Numbered from the stretch's first letter, positions 34,286 to 48,750 are shown. The stretch: DNA of 64,000 nt from Vibrio hannami (GCF_029589055.1 NZ_JARQZP010000006.1:124001-188000); one strand, 5' to 3'. Program-made: numbers and translations. The notes: generated by a model from the letters alone, not told the origin.

Positions 34286-36457
34286 TTAAAGCGAGCTGGC
34301 TTGCTGAGACTGATAAAAAGTCTCGCCAGATTCAGCCATGTCCAGAAGCATCTGAGGTACCTGGTAAAGCGAGCCCAGATCCTGAAGCTTCGCAGCAGCT
34401 TCGACATATTGCTTAACACCGATGCTATCCAGATAACGGAATACACCGCCTCGGAATGGAGGGAAGCCAAGCCCGTATACCAGCGCCATATCGGCTTCTT
34501 GTGGTGAGGCGATAATTCCCTCTTCAAGACAAAGAACCACTTCGTTAATCATAGGAATCATCATTCGGTTAATAATGGTTTCATCATCAAATTCTTGTTG
34601 TTCCGCGCATACATCTTTAAGCAAAGGTATTACGTCTTCACTAAAGGCTTTTTTCGGACGCCCTTTCTTATCCATCGTATAAGCGTAGAAACCGCTGCCA
34701 TTTTTCTGGCCATACTTGCTGGCTTCAAACAGAGCATCAATCACATCTCTGCCGTCTTTTGCCATACGCTGCGGGAAGCCTTGAGACATTACTTCCTGAG
34801 CATGATGAGCGGTATCAATACCAACTACATCAAGCAAGTATGCAGGACCCATAGGCCAGCCAAAGCGTTTTTCCATTACTTTATCGATTTTCGTAAAGTC
34901 AGCACCATCACTCATCAGTTTGCTAAAGCCACCGAAGTATGGGAACAGAACGCGGTTTACAAAGAACCCTGGGCAGTCATTCACTACGATCGGTGACTTA
35001 CCCATTTTTGCAGCGTAAGCGACTACACGATTAATAGTATCTTCTGAGGTGTGTTCGCCGCGGATGATCTCCACCAGTGGCATTCTGTGTACAGGGTTGA
35101 AGAAGTGCATCCCACAGAAGTTTTCCGGACGTTTGAGAGACTTCGCGAGCAAGTTGATTGGAATGGTTGAAGTATTCGAAGTAATAACAGTCTCTTCGGA
35201 CACATTACCTTCTACCTCAGAAAGCACAGCGGCTTTGATTTTTGGATTTTCTACAACGGCTTCAACAATCACGTCTGATTGCTCAATGCCAGCATAGTGG
35301 AGGCTTGGAGTGATGGAAGACAGGATTCCCGCCATTTTGAATCCGTCTAGTCTTCCACGCTCCAGCCTTTTATTCAGTAACTTGGATGCTTCGTTCATAC
35401 CAAGATCAAGGGAAGCTTGCGCAATATCTTTCATCAATACTGGTACGCCTTTAAGGGCTGATTGATAAGCAATGCCGCCACCCATAATGCCTGCCCCAAG
35501 AACAGCCGCTCTTTCAGTATCTTTGCTCGCTGATTCAGCCGACTTTTTCGCGAGCCCTTTAATGTACTGATCGTTTAGGAATATACCAACCAGCGACTTA
35601 GCTTCTTCTGACTTAGCTAACTTTATAAAGTGTTTACGCTCTACATCTAACGCTGCATTACGGGATAGAGTTGCTGCTTCTTCAATAGTTTTAACCGAAG
35701 TGATAGGAGCGGGGTAGTGCGGGCCAGCCTTTTGTGCTACCAGACCTTTCGCCATAGTGAAGCTCATCATGGCCTCAATTTTACTTAAACTAAGAGCCGA
35801 TGTTTTTTGCTTACGTCTTCCTTGCCAGTCAATTTTTTCATTGATGGCCTGAGATATTGTTTCAATTGCTGATTCTGTCAGAGCTTCAGAATCTACAACT
35901 GCATCTAAAAGACCAATCTTCAGAGCATCGTTAGCACGCTGTGGTCTGCCTGTGGTAATTAACTCCATGGCAGTGTCTGCACCAACCAGTCTTGGCATGC
36001 GAACCGTACCGCCAAAGCCAGGCATAATACCTAGCTGAGTTTCAGGAAGGCCGATGCTGGTGGTTTTATCACCAATACGGAAATCAGTAGCAAGTACACA
36101 CTCACACCCTCCACCAAGTGTATGACCTTTAAGAGCTGAAAGTGTAGGGAAAGGCAGGTCTTCAAGTTTGTTAAAAATAGCATTGGCAAATTGCAGCCAT
36201 TTATCAAGCTCATCTGCTGGCTTGGCAAATAGACCTAAGAACTCGGTGATGTCAGCTCCAACGATAAAGGTGTCTTTGTCTGATGTTAAAATCAGGCCTT
36301 TGATATTGTTGTTTTCTCTAATCGTATCGAGAGCCTGATTTAGGGATTCAAGAGTGGCTAAATCGAGCTTGTTTACAGAAGCGGGAGCGCAAAAGCAAAG
36401 CTCTGCAATACCGTCTCGTAATTCCTTTACTTGTAGGGTAGTGGCTTGATAAATCAT
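34286..36457 (-). CDS. fadB: Fatty-acid oxidation complex alpha subunit FadB
   Basis: A 723-residue multifunctional enzyme. The N-terminal crotonase-fold domain (about 1-190) gives enoyl-CoA hydratase and isomerase activities, with [18 protein letters not shown] as its core motif. The NAD-binding dehydrogenase domain begins near residue 315 with [16 protein letters not shown], and [16 protein letters not shown] is its signature. It forms an alpha2beta2 complex with FadA for beta-oxidation. A FadR-type operator lies about 120 bases upstream. Confidence 0.96.
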   Translation of the reverse strand: MIYQATTLQVKELRDGIAELCFCAPASVNKLDLATLESLNQALDTIRENNNIKGLILTSDKDTFIVGADITEFLGLFAKPADELDKWLQFANAIFNKLEDLPFPTLSALKGHTLGGGCECVLATDFRIGDKTTSIGLPETQLGIMPGFGGTVRMPRLVGADTAMELITTGRPQRANDALKIGLLDAVVDSEALTESAIETISQAINEKIDWQGRRKQKTSALSLSKIEAMMSFTMAKGLVAQKAGPHYPAPITSVKTIEEAATLSRNAALDVERKHFIKLAKSEEAKSLVGIFLNDQYIKGLAKKSAESASKDTERAAVLGAGIMGGGIAYQSALKGVPVLMKDIAQASLDLGMNEASKLLNKRLERGRLDGFKMAGILSSITPSLHYAGIEQSDVIVEAVVENPKIKAAVLSEVEGNVSEETVITSNTSTIPINLLAKSLKRPENFCGMHFFNPVHRMPLVEIIRGEHTSEDTINRVVAYAAKMGKSPIVVNDCPGFFVNRVLFPYFGGFSKLMSDGADFTKIDKVMEKRFGWPMGPAYLLDVVGIDTAHHAQEVMSQGFPQRMAKDGRDVIDALFEASKYGQKNGSGFYAYTMDKKGRPKKAFSEDVIPLLKDVCAEQQEFDDETIINRMMIPMINEVVLCLEEGIIASPQEADMALVYGLGFPPFRGGVFRYLDSIGVKQYVEAAAKLQDLGSLYQVPQMLLDMAESGETFYQSQQASSL

Positions 36458-36576
36458 TATCTTTCTCCGTGATGAACAATCTGAGATTGCTATCGAGCAC
36501 TTATCAGCTCTGTCTTGTTCTTTTTATCCAGAGCTGACTCCATCTATTAATTATTGTCTGGATTACCATTTAGTTT

Positions 36577-36593
36577 TGATGGTATGACCAGTG
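36577..36593. promoter_or_regulatory. Probable FadR operator of fadBA
   Basis: TGATGGTATGACCAGTG matches the centre of the E. coli fadB operator (TGGTACGACCAG) at 11 of 12 bases. It lies in the 273-base gap between fadB and the divergent yigZ. FadR would repress fadBA when acyl-CoA is absent. The fadR gene is not in the window. Confidence 0.65.
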
Positions 36594-36730
36594 GCTAGAT
36601 TTTGTACCAGAGAAAAGTTAATTGCAACATAATTTAAACAAGTGTTTAACATTTGTGAGATTGATGCGGCTATCTATTTAATTTTATAGCGTGATACACT
36701 GTAATCAGATTTGAAGTTTCTAAGTAAAGA

Positions 36731-37351
36731 ATGAACGAGCAACCTTATTTAATACCGTCTGCGCCTGCTGTTTTTGAAGAAGAGATCAAGAAAAGTGTAT
36801 TTATCACCTATCTAGCACACACTCCCTCAATCGATGATGCAAAAGCGTTTGTAGAGCAGATAAAGAAAAAGCACTCAGATGCGCGCCATAATTGCTGGGG
36901 TTTTGTAGCCGGGCGACCTGAAGATTCGATGAAATGGGGCTTTAGTGATGATGGTGAGCCTTCTGGTACTGCGGGTAAGCCAATACTGGCTCAGTTAAGT
37001 GGCTCTGGTGTTGGTGAAATTACCGCGGTGGTAACCCGATACTCTGGTGGTATCAAACTGGGGACTGGTGGTTTAGTAAAGGCATATGGTGGGGGGGTTC
37101 AACAGGCACTTAAGCTGCTTCAAACTATTGAGAAAAAAATAACCACTAAATTGACTCTGACGTTAGACTACGGTTTTATGCCGATACTCCAGTCTATGTT
37201 GAGTCAGTATGGTGCGACACAAGTGAGTTCTGACTATAGCGACAAGGTAAGTTTGGTTATTGAGCTTGAAAAGTTAGTTGTCGAAGAGTTTACACAGGCA
37301 GTTGTGAATAAAAGTGGTGCAAAGGTTATTGTCACCGAAGAAAAGAACTAG
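36731..37351 (+). CDS. yigZ: IMPACT-family protein YigZ
   Basis: A 206-residue UPF0029/IMPACT protein. The N-terminal domain holds the signature SDDGEPSGTAGKPIL and the segment VVTRYSGGIKLGTGGLVKAY; a ferredoxin-like C-terminal domain (about 140-206) follows. Function in bacteria is not settled; a role linked to ribosome or RNA binding has been proposed from its fold. It heads a probable yigZ-trkH-hemG operon that runs into the rRNA operon, an order also seen in E. coli. Confidence 0.92.
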   Translation: MNEQPYLIPSAPAVFEEEIKKSVFITYLAHTPSIDDAKAFVEQIKKKHSDARHNCWGFVAGRPEDSMKWGFSDDGEPSGTAGKPILAQLSGSGVGEITAVVTRYSGGIKLGTGGLVKAYGGGVQQALKLLQTIEKKITTKLTLTLDYGFMPILQSMLSQYGATQVSSDYSDKVSLVIELEKLVVEEFTQAVVNKSGAKVIVTEEKN

Positions 37352-37384
37352 GAAGTCGGAAGCTTGCGCTTCAAATAATAAATC

Positions 37385-38842
37385 ATGCAATTTCGTTCAA
37401 TAATCCGCATCGTCGGGCTACTTCTGGCTTTGTTCAGCGTATCTATGCTAGCTCCTGCATTTGTAGCGCTGGTCTTTAGGGATGGTGCGGGTGTTCCTTT
37501 TGTTACTACCTTCTTTGTACTCCTGGTTTGTGGGGGGATTTGCTGGTTTCCTAACCGATACCATAAAAGGGAGCTGAAAGCGCGGGATGGTTTTCTTATC
37601 GTTGTTCTTTTCTGGACGGTAATCGGTAGCGCAGGTGCGATTCCTTTTCTTTTATCTGAAAACCCTAACATATCTGTAACTGACGCCTTCTTTGAATCTT
37701 TTTCTGCATTAACTACAACAGGCGCGACAGTTATTGTCGGTTTGGATGAGCTTCCTAAGGCTATCCTATTCTATCGGCAAATTCTGCAGTGGTTTGGTGG
37801 TATGGGTATCATCGTATTGGCTGTTGCTATTCTTCCTGTTCTTGGTATCGGTGGTATGCAGCTCTACCGGGCAGAGATCCCTGGCCCTGTAAAAGACAGC
37901 AAGATGACTCCTCGAATAGCCGAAACCGCAAAGGTATTGTGGTATATCTATTTGAGTCTCACATTAGCTTGTGCTGCGGCTTTCTGGTTGGCAGGGATGA
38001 CGCCATTCGACGCTATATGTCATAGCTTCTCGACGATAGCTATTGGTGGTTTCTCTACCCATGATGCAAGTATGGGCTATTTCGATAGTCACGCAATCAA
38101 CATGATTACTGTTGTTTTCCTGTTGATCTCAGGGTGTAACTTCTCTTTGCACTTTGCTGCATTTGCATCAGGTGGCGTGCACCCACAATACTACTTTAAG
38201 GATCCCGAGTTCCGGTCTTTCTTTTTTATACAGTTTATTCTTTTTGTAGTTTGTTTCCTGTTGCTTCTTAATCACCACTCATACGATTCAATCTACGATG
38301 CCTTTGATCAGGCTCTGTTTCAGACTGTTTCTATATCAACAACAGCAGGATTCACCACAACAAGCTTTGCTGAGTGGCCATTGTTCTTGCCAGTGTTGTT
38401 ACTGTTTTCTTCATTTATAGGTGGCTGCGCGGGCTCAACTGGTGGTGGTATGAAAGTGATTCGTATTCTTCTGCTGTTTTTGCAGGGGGCTCGTGAAATT
38501 AAACGGCTTATCCACCCAAGAGCCGTTTTCACTATTAAGTTAGGTGATAAAGCGCTTCCTCAAAGAGTCGTTGATGCTGTGTGGGGCTTCTTTTCTGCTT
38601 ACGCTCTTGTGTTTGTTGTATGTATGTTAGCCCTTATTGCAACCGGTATCGACGAGCTGAGTGCATTTTCAGCGGTAGCATCGACTCTGAACAACCTTGG
38701 CCCTGGGCTAGGGGATGTTGCTCTCCACTATGGAGATATTAACGACAAGGCTAAATGGGTTTTAGTAGTCTCCATGCTATTTGGCCGTCTTGAGATATTT
38801 ACTTTACTAATTTTGCTTACGCCTACGTTCTGGCGAAGCTAA
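37385..38842 (+). CDS. trkH: Trk potassium uptake channel subunit TrkH
   Basis: A 485-residue inner-membrane K+ uptake protein with four M1-P-M2 repeats. The four selectivity-filter loops can be seen: TTTGATV, TIAIGGFSTHD, STTAGFTTTSF and TLNNLGPGLG, each with the key Gly. It works with the NAD-binding TrkA ring, which is not encoded here. It starts 33 bases after yigZ, and hemG follows after 12. Confidence 0.95.
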   Translation: MQFRSIIRIVGLLLALFSVSMLAPAFVALVFRDGAGVPFVTTFFVLLVCGGICWFPNRYHKRELKARDGFLIVVLFWTVIGSAGAIPFLLSENPNISVTDAFFESFSALTTTGATVIVGLDELPKAILFYRQILQWFGGMGIIVLAVAILPVLGIGGMQLYRAEIPGPVKDSKMTPRIAETAKVLWYIYLSLTLACAAAFWLAGMTPFDAICHSFSTIAIGGFSTHDASMGYFDSHAINMITVVFLLISGCNFSLHFAAFASGGVHPQYYFKDPEFRSFFFIQFILFVVCFLLLLNHHSYDSIYDAFDQALFQTVSISTTAGFTTTSFAEWPLFLPVLLLFSSFIGGCAGSTGGGMKVIRILLLFLQGAREIKRLIHPRAVFTIKLGDKALPQRVVDAVWGFFSAYALVFVVCMLALIATGIDELSAFSAVASTLNNLGPGLGDVALHYGDINDKAKWVLVVSMLFGRLEIFTLLILLTPTFWRS

Positions 38843-38854
38843 AAAGGATATAAC

Positions 38855-39382
38855 GTGAAAAAAGCACTTTTGCTCTACTCGAGCACAGATGGTCAAACAA
38901 TAAAGATTTGTAACTTTATAGCAGAACAGATGGAAGGCTTTGAATGCGAGATTAGTGATTTGCACACTATAGAAGAAGCTGATTTTGTTGGGTTTGATAA
39001 AGTACTTATCGGAGCGTCTATCAGATATGGCCATCTAAGTAAGCACTTTTACCGTTTTGTGACTAAAAATAAGACCAAACTAGAAGAGATTAATGCAGCT
39101 TTCTTCTTAGTGAACCTAACGGCAAGAAAAGAGGACCAAGGCAAAGATACCCCGGAAGGAAGTGCTTATGTGAAGACATTTAAGAAGAAGTCTCCATGGC
39201 AACCATCTAAGATTGGCGTTTTTGCTGGTGCGCTTAGATACCCTCAATATAAGTTGTTTGATCGAATTTGTATCCAGTTAATCATGAAAATCACTGGTGG
39301 TGAGACCGACCCTACCAAAGAAATTGAGTACACCAACTGGGAAAAGGTTACTAAATTTGCTCATTCCTTTAAGGAGATGTAA
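38855..39382 (+). CDS. hemG: Protoporphyrinogen IX dehydrogenase (menaquinone) HemG
   Basis: A 175-residue flavodoxin-like enzyme. The FMN phosphate loop is LLYSSTDGQT (residues 5-14), and it carries the long-chain insert typical of HemG (about residues 125-148). It oxidises protoporphyrinogen IX to protoporphyrin IX, passing electrons to the quinone pool in heme synthesis. It is the last gene before the rRNA operon. Confidence 0.93.
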   Translation: MKKALLLYSSTDGQTIKICNFIAEQMEGFECEISDLHTIEEADFVGFDKVLIGASIRYGHLSKHFYRFVTKNKTKLEEINAAFFLVNLTARKEDQGKDTPEGSAYVKTFKKKSPWQPSKIGVFAGALRYPQYKLFDRICIQLIMKITGGETDPTKEIEYTNWEKVTKFAHSFKEM

Positions 39383-39440
39383 ACATAACTTCTTATTTTA
39401 GCCCTTTTTGCTCAATTTTTCTGCGAAAGCAAAATAAATT

Positions 39441-39662
39441 CAAAAAAAGTTAAAAAAGGGCTTGCCAATGTGACACAGGTCTCTATAATGCGCCCTCACT
39501 GACACGGCGGACTCCTAACGGAAACGCTGATATCAGTTGGACGAATCACTCGAAAGAGTGACTAGCAAAAAAGATTTTAAAAAGTGTTTGACACTGACGA
39601 TTATCTCGCTAGAATGCACGTCCGCTTTGAGAGAAAGCCTTTCAAAGCACTGCTCTTTAACA
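39441..39662 (+). promoter_or_regulatory. rRNA operon promoters P1 and P2 with boxA
   Basis: P1 has TTGCCA (39462-39467), a 16-base spacer and a perfect TATAAT (39484-39489), a GC-rich start region, and an A-rich UP element (39441-39458). P2 has TTGACA (39588-39593), a 16-base spacer and TAGAAT (39610-39615). The antitermination boxA TGCTCTTTAACA is at 39651-39662. Tandem promoters with a 126-base separation match gammaproteobacterial rrn operons. Confidence 0.85.
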
Positions 39663-39855
39663 ATATAAACCTATCAATCTGTGTGGGCACTCGTTGATGA
39701 TAATCAAAACTGATTCTTCGGAATCACAATGATTTCAATGATACAGAGTGACCAAGCGAAGTAACTTATAGTTACATCGGCACAGTCAATTCAAACATTA
39801 CTTAGCTATTTATTAGCAAAAGAATGTTCAGTATTCATTGAGTCACCAAAATCTT

Positions 39856-41407
<1,552 letters not shown>

Positions 41408-41495
41408 ACGATAAGATTGTTGTTGATTAGTGTCCACACAGATTGATGGTTTATGTAGTTTAGAGTATGAAGGTGCCAACACCTTCGGTTTTAGT

Positions 41496-41568
41496 GTCAC
41501 GTTCGTCTAGAGGTCTGGACACCGCCCTTTCACGGCGGTAACAGAGGTTCGACTCCCTACGGATACCA
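41496..41568 (+). tRNA. tRNA-Glu (TTC), with small deletions
   Basis: The anticodon arm CCGCC-CTTTCAC-GGCGG is intact with anticodon TTC, and CCA is encoded. The whole is only 73 bases, three short of the usual 76: one base is missing in the D arm, one in the 3' half of the T stem (CCCTA cannot pair with AGAGG) and one in the 3' acceptor strand (ACGGAT instead of ACGTGAT or ACGTGAC). It is either a damaged gene or a poorly resolved sequence of a multicopy operon. Confidence 0.75.
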
Positions 41569-41570
41569 TT

Positions 41571-41646
41571 GGGTCGTTAGCTCAGTTGGTAGAGCAGTTG
41601 ACTTTTAATCAATTGGTCGCAGGTTCGAATCCTGCACGACCCACCA
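41571..41646 (+). tRNA. tRNA-Lys (TTT)
   Basis: A perfect cloverleaf of 76 bases: acceptor GGGTCGT/ACGACCC, anticodon arm GTTGA-CTTTTAA-TCAAT, T arm GCAGG/CCTGC and encoded CCA. It lies in the 16S-23S spacer, two bases after tRNA-Glu. Confidence 0.96.
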
Positions 41647-41674
41647 TTCTCTTCCACGAGAATAAAAACAATGT

Positions 41675-41751
41675 GGGCGATTAGCTCAGCTGGGAGAGCA
41701 CCTGCCTTGCAAGCAGGGGGTCACTGGTTCGAGCCCGGTATCGCTCCACCA
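41675..41751 (+). tRNA. tRNA-Ala (TGC), atypical
   Basis: The anticodon arm CCTGC-CTTGCAA-GCAGG gives TGC (Ala). The body looks like a valine tRNA (GGGCGATTAGCTC start). It is 77 bases; the acceptor 3' side ATCGCTCC has one base too many to pair cleanly with GGGCGAT. The 3' end TCC-ACCA would suit an alanine acceptor with G3-U70. A chimera, a natural variant or an assembly error could explain it. Confidence 0.75.
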
Positions 41752-42119
41752 TCTCTAAGTATTTTTGGTGTTGTATCCAAACCAATAGTGTTCATTGTTG
41801 GTTGCTTTTACGACTTGAGATTATTTAGAAAGTGTTTTGTACACTTTGCTCTTTAACAATTTGGAAAGCTGACGAATAACAACAATCCCCATATCAATTG
41901 ATATGCGTTGTTATTCAATTAAAAGTTCTCAAATCCTATGTCTTTTAAAGATGTAGGTACCAACACACATTCAAGTGTTCTTGGGAACAACATTTTATGT
42001 AGTGTTCATATTTGAGTCCGGCAAAATCGTGTCTGCATCATGTTTAAATAATTGCAGACAACTTTGGTTGTTTGATTAAACAATCTTAAAGGTTTCTTCG
42101 AAACTCTTTGGGGTTGTAT
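41752..42119 (+). promoter_or_regulatory. 16S-23S spacer, 3' part, with second boxA
   Basis: No gene is visible. The antitermination boxA TGCTCTTTAACA is at 41847-41858, identical to the leader copy. The rest should contain the RNase III processing stem of 23S rRNA. Confidence 0.7.
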
Positions 42120-45010
<2,891 letters not shown>

Positions 45011-45099
45011 ACAACACCCAAAGGGTTTTGTGGGCTCAGAGCCAAGAACAGAATTGAATGTGTAGAGAACATAGAAACAGCTTTCCGAATTAAAGAATT

Positions 45100-45219
45100 T
45101 GCTTGGCGACCATAGCGTTGTGGACCCACCTGATTCCATGCCGAACTCAGAAGTGAAACGCAATAGCGCCGATGGTAGTGTGGGGCTTCCCCATGTGAGA
45201 GTAGGACATCGCCAGGCTT
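45100..45219 (+). rRNA. rrf: 5S ribosomal RNA, copy 1
   Basis: A 120-base gene beginning TGCTTGGCGACCATAGCG and ending ACATCGCCAGGC. The core CATGCCGAACTCAGAAGTGA is the standard gammaproteobacterial 5S sequence. Confidence 0.96.
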
Positions 45220-45227
45220 TAAATCAT

Positions 45228-45257
45228 AAGAACCCGTTCTCAGAACGGGTTTTTTGC
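45228..45257 (+). terminator. Terminator between 5S copy 1 and tRNA-Thr
   Basis: AACCCGTTCT and AGAACGGGTT form a strong stem followed by TTTT, directly after 5S copy 1. Transcription must read through or restart for tRNA-Thr and the second 5S. Confidence 0.8.
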
Positions 45258-45278
45258 TCTTGAAGCAACTGCAAATTT

Positions 45279-45354
<76 letters not shown>

Positions 45355-45388
45355 GTTTCTTATAACTAGAGAGCAAACAACAGAATTT

Positions 45389-45508
45389 TACTTGGCGACC
45401 ATAGCATTGTGGACCCACCTGATTCCATGCCGAACTCAGAAGTGAAACGCAATAGCGCCGATGGTAGTGTGGGGTTTCCCCATGTGAGAGTAGGACATTG
45501 CCAGGTTT
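45389..45508 (+). rRNA. rrf: 5S ribosomal RNA, copy 2
   Basis: The same as copy 1 over 120 bases except for a few changes (TACTTGG start, AGCATTG for AGCGTTG, GGGGTTT for GGGGCTT, ACATTGCC for ACATCGCC). The change near the 3' end pairs with the changed 5' end (A-T for G-C), so function is likely retained. Confidence 0.95.
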
Positions 45509-45555
45509 TAATTTAAAACAACAAAGCTAAGAGATATAAGACTTTGTTTGTATAG

Positions 45556-45586
45556 AAGGCCTTCCGTTTGGAAGGCTTTTTTCGTT
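45556..45586 (+). terminator. Terminator of the rRNA operon
   Basis: AGAAGGCCTTCC and GGAAGGC with a GTTT loop, followed by TTTTTTCG, 48 bases after 5S copy 2. It also faces the convergent ilvY. Confidence 0.85.
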
Positions 45587-45601
45587 TTAGAATGGTAGAC
45601 G

Positions 45602-46493
45602 TTAAGGAGCGATAAATTTCCCTTCGGCTAGCTCCCATAAGGCTTTAACAAGCGGATCGTTTAGTCTTGAACGGTTGCAGCAGATACCAAGATCAAATGG
45701 TTTAATAGAGTCCACTTTGAGCCTCTGAATCTTATCTTTTACCGGGCTGTTGTTAATCACAACATCAGGCGCAATTCCTATACCACACCCCAACGCCACC
45801 ATACTTGCAATCGCTTCGTGACCGGATACCTGAGCATAAATATTGGGTTTAATCTTCATTTTTTTAAACCAGCTATTGGCTCGATCTCTTGCCGTACCTG
45901 CTTCTGGAAGAATAAACGGGATTTGATTCCAATCCGGATCATCTTTCTGTAATTCGGATGAGAAGCTACTAACCCCATTTGGAGCAATAACTGATAATGG
46001 AATTGTACTGATAGTCTCAAAAGCCAGCCTTGCTGGTAACTGCTCTGGCTTTGCAGATATAGCGATATCCGCTTCGTCTTCTAGAATCTTATCTATTGCC
46101 TGTGCCGGGTCGCCAGTAGAGAGCTTGAGTTCTATCTGCGGGTAGTTTAGGCGAAAATCATTAAGTAGATCTGGTAAGTGGCTATAGCTAGCAGTTACAG
46201 AACAGAACAGTCGTATCTCCCCTTCCAGCTCTTTAGATTGTTCTGAAAGATCAGAGCGATATGAGTGCCAATCCCCAGTAATTGATAAAGCGACAGGTAA
46301 AAAGTTTTCTACCTGCGTTGGTTAGGTCTACACTTCTGTTGTCCCGGATAAAGAGGCTTTGACCTACCTCTTCTTCAAGTTTCTGAATCTGACGACTAAG
46401 TGCTGAAGGACTGATGTGCATAGCAGCCGAGGTTTTGCTGAAGCTTTTGCTATCGCACAAATGGATAAATAACTGCAGGCTTTTAATGTTCAT
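45602..46493 (-). pseudogene. ilvY: LysR-type activator IlvY, frameshifted
   Basis: The HTH part (residues 1-80, MNIKSLQLFIHLCDSKSFSK and onward, with ISPSALSRQIQKLEEEVGQ) is in one frame. The effector domain (from LPVALSITGDW to the end at 45602) is in another, and the two join at the A5 run 46299-46303; four instead of five A would restore about 296 residues. IlvY activates ilvC in response to its substrates. The rest of the frame is clean, so this is probably a recent 1-base insertion or a sequencing error. Confidence 0.85.
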
Positions 46494-46520
46494 AAGTCAT
46501 TATTTTCTCGATAAAGTGTG

Positions 46521-46535
46521 TTGCGTAAAGCGCAA
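46521..46535. promoter_or_regulatory. Possible IlvY operator
   Basis: TTGCGTAAAGCGCAA is a perfect 5-bp inverted repeat around TAAAG, of the T-N11-A form bound by LysR regulators. It lies centrally in the ilvY-ilvC divergent gap (46494-46644). The rest of that gap holds the ilvC promoter, which I could not fix precisely. Confidence 0.55.
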
Positions 46536-46644
46536 TAACTAATTGTGAATATATCACTTTAAGCAATTTAAATCCTGCATTAGTATGTGGACATTCGACA
46601 AAGAAAGTCGACCAACGGAAAGTTTCTTAAAGGAGTCTTTAAAA

Positions 46645-48129
46645 ATGGCTAACTATTTCAATACACTAAACCTACGTCAGCAACTAGACCAGTTAGGTCG
46701 TTGTCGCTTCATGGATCGCGAAGAGTTCGCGGATGAAGCAGATTACCTGAAAGGTAAGAAAGTTGTAATCGTAGGTTGTGGTGCTCAGGGTCTTAACCAG
46801 GGTCTTAACATGCGTGATTCTGGCCTTGATGTTTCTTATGCACTGCGCCAGGCAGCAATCGATGAGAAGCGTCAGTCGTTCAAAAACGCGAGCGAAAATG
46901 GCTTTGTGGTAGATAGCTACGAGAAACTAATTCCTCAGGCAGACCTTGTTGTTAACCTGACTCCAGATAAGCAACACACAAATGTTGTTGAAACTGTAAT
47001 GCCTCTAATGAAAGAAGGCGCTGCGCTAGGTTACTCTCACGGTTTCAACGTTGTTGAAGAAGGTATGCAGATTCGTGAAGACCTTACAGTAGTAATGGTT
47101 GCACCTAAGTGTCCTGGTACTGAAGTACGTGAAGAGTACAAGCGTGGCTTTGGTGTACCTACACTAATCGCTGTTCACCCGGAGAACGATCCTAAAGGTG
47201 AAGGTTGGGATATCGCTAAAGCCTGGGCTGCAGCTACAGGTGGTCACCGTGCGGGTTGTCTTGAGTCTTCTTTCGTTGCAGAAGTTAAATCTGACCTTAT
47301 GGGTGAGCAAACCATCCTTTGTGGCATGTTACAGGCTGGCTCTATCGTATGTTACGAGAAGATGATTGCTGACGGTATCGATGCTGGTTACGCTGGTAAA
47401 CTTCTTCAGTACGGCTGGGAAACTATCACGGAAGCACTCAAGTTCGGTGGTATCACTCACATGATGGATCGTCTGTCTAACCCAGCGAAAATCAAAGCGT
47501 TTGAGCTTTCTGAAGAGCTAAAAGAGCTAATGCGTCCACTTTACAACAAGCACATGGATGACATCATCCAGGGTGAGTTCTCAAGCACAATGATGGCTGA
47601 CTGGGCTAACGATGATGTTAACCTTCTAGGCTGGCGTGCAGAGACTGGTGAGACTGCGTTCGAAAACTACCCAGAATCAGATGTAGAAATCCCAGAGCAA
47701 GAGTACTTTGATAACGGTATCCTGATGATCGCTATGGTTCGTGCAGGTGTTGAGCTAGCGTTCGAAGCAATGACAGCTTCAGGTATCATCGACGAGTCTG
47801 CATACTACGAATCTCTACACGAGCTACCGCTAATCGCAAACACAGTTGCTCGTAAGCGTCTATACGAAATGAACGTAGTAATCTCTGACACAGCTGAATA
47901 CGGTAACTACCTATTTGCTAACGTTGCTACTCCGCTTCTACGCGAGAAGTTCATGCCTAAAGTTGGTACTGACGTAATCGGTAAAGGTCTAGGTGAAACT
48001 TCAAACCAGGTTGATAACGCGACTCTGATTGAAGTTAACGAAGCTATCCGCAACCACCCAGTTGAGTACATTGGTGAAGAGCTACGTGGTTACATGACTG
48101 ATATGAAGCGTATCGCCGTTGGCGGCTAA
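46645..48129 (+). CDS. ilvC: Ketol-acid reductoisomerase (class II)
   Basis: A 494-residue long-form enzyme that converts acetolactate or acetohydroxybutyrate to dihydroxy acids in valine, leucine and isoleucine synthesis. The NADPH motif is [16 protein letters not shown] (about residues 36-51), and the duplicated knotted C-terminal domain of class II enzymes is present. The start is [14 protein letters not shown] at 46645 behind AAAGGAG; 20 upstream codons of the frame are not family-like. It is divergent from ilvY, its likely activator. Confidence 0.97.
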   Translation: MANYFNTLNLRQQLDQLGRCRFMDREEFADEADYLKGKKVVIVGCGAQGLNQGLNMRDSGLDVSYALRQAAIDEKRQSFKNASENGFVVDSYEKLIPQADLVVNLTPDKQHTNVVETVMPLMKEGAALGYSHGFNVVEEGMQIREDLTVVMVAPKCPGTEVREEYKRGFGVPTLIAVHPENDPKGEGWDIAKAWAAATGGHRAGCLESSFVAEVKSDLMGEQTILCGMLQAGSIVCYEKMIADGIDAGYAGKLLQYGWETITEALKFGGITHMMDRLSNPAKIKAFELSEELKELMRPLYNKHMDDIIQGEFSSTMMADWANDDVNLLGWRAETGETAFENYPESDVEIPEQEYFDNGILMIAMVRAGVELAFEAMTASGIIDESAYYESLHELPLIANTVARKRLYEMNVVISDTAEYGNYLFANVATPLLREKFMPKVGTDVIGKGLGETSNQVDNATLIEVNEAIRNHPVEYIGEELRGYMTDMKRIAVGG

Positions 48130-48139
48130 ATTACTGGTC

Positions 48140-48217
48140 CTATGGGCTGATTTCTGCGTCAAAGGTGCTCATTTACTATCGTAAACTCCGCGCCTTTTCC
48201 TTGAACTCAACCCATAA
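48140..48217 (+). repeat. 78-bp palindromic element, copy B2
   Basis: Begins CTATGGGCTGATTTCTGCGT and ends TTGAACTCAACCCATAA, starting 10 bases after the ilvC stop and before its terminator. Same length, orientation relative to the upstream gene, and position as copy B1 after gyrB. Confidence 0.8.
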
Positions 48218-48253
48218 CCCTGCGTAATTTACTTCCCTAAAGGTTCTAAAGAC

Positions 48254-48284
48254 AAGGGGCTTGGTTTTGACCAAGCCCTTTGTT
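48254..48284 (+). terminator. Rho-independent terminator after ilvC
   Basis: GGGCTTGG and CCAAGCCC (48257-48278) form an 8-bp stem with a TTTTGA loop; the T run is broken (TTTGTTAATTT). Confidence 0.7.
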
Positions 48285-48310
48285 AATTTAGAAGGTAGTG
48301 AGAGGTGGTT

Positions 48311-48398
48311 GGGCTGATGTTTATCAGGTGTTCACAGCATGGATGCTGTGTCCAAGCCTACAGGGATGTATTCACGGTGTCCTGAGAAACATTAACCC
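48311..48398 (+). repeat. Dispersed two-hairpin element, copy A2
   Basis: Outer arms of 18 bases (48311-48328 and 48381-48398) match at about 15 positions. Hairpin 1 is CACAGC-ATGGAT-GCTGTG (48333-48350); hairpin 2 is TAC-AGGGAT-GTA (48359-48370). Connectors TCCAAGCC and TTCACGGTGT match the other copies. It lies between the ilvC terminator and the convergent ubiK. Together with copy B2 it fills most of this 305-base gap. Confidence 0.78.
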
Positions 48399-48434
48399 AA
48401 TCGCCAGTGCCCCATTGCTCTCTAAAACCTCTAT

Positions 48435-48689
48435 TTATTCTTTATCAGAAAGCTTAGCTTCAAGATCTGCCAGTTTCTGCTCCATCTCTGTTAGCTTCTG
48501 GCGAGTGCGAAGCAGAACCTGAGTTTGTACATCAAACTCTTCACGGCTTACTACATCCAGCTTGTTTAGCTGGCCTTGAATTACCTGGCGGACTTTTGCA
48601 TCCACATCCGCACCCAGCTCTTTCACTGGTGCAGGCATAGACTCATGAATTTGCTTAGCAACTTGTTCTAATTTTTTTGGGTCAAACAT
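48435..48689 (-). CDS. ubiK: Ubiquinone biosynthesis accessory factor UbiK (BMFP domain)
   Basis: An 84-residue protein: an amphipathic N-terminal half (residues 1-45, [19 protein letters not shown] and onward) and a C-terminal coiled coil (about 48-84, rich in Leu, Glu, Lys). This is the YqiC/BMFP family. In E. coli UbiK works with UbiJ in the soluble ubiquinone-synthesis complex under aerobic conditions. It stands alone, convergent with ilvC. Confidence 0.88.
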   Translation of the reverse strand: MFDPKKLEQVAKQIHESMPAPVKELGADVDAKVRQVIQGQLNKLDVVSREEFDVQTQVLLRTRQKLTEMEQKLADLEAKLSDKE

Positions 48690-48750
48690 AACTAATAAAA
48701 CTCCTTTTGATATGCGCTCATTTTATGCAATTTAATACGCTATGCCCAAT

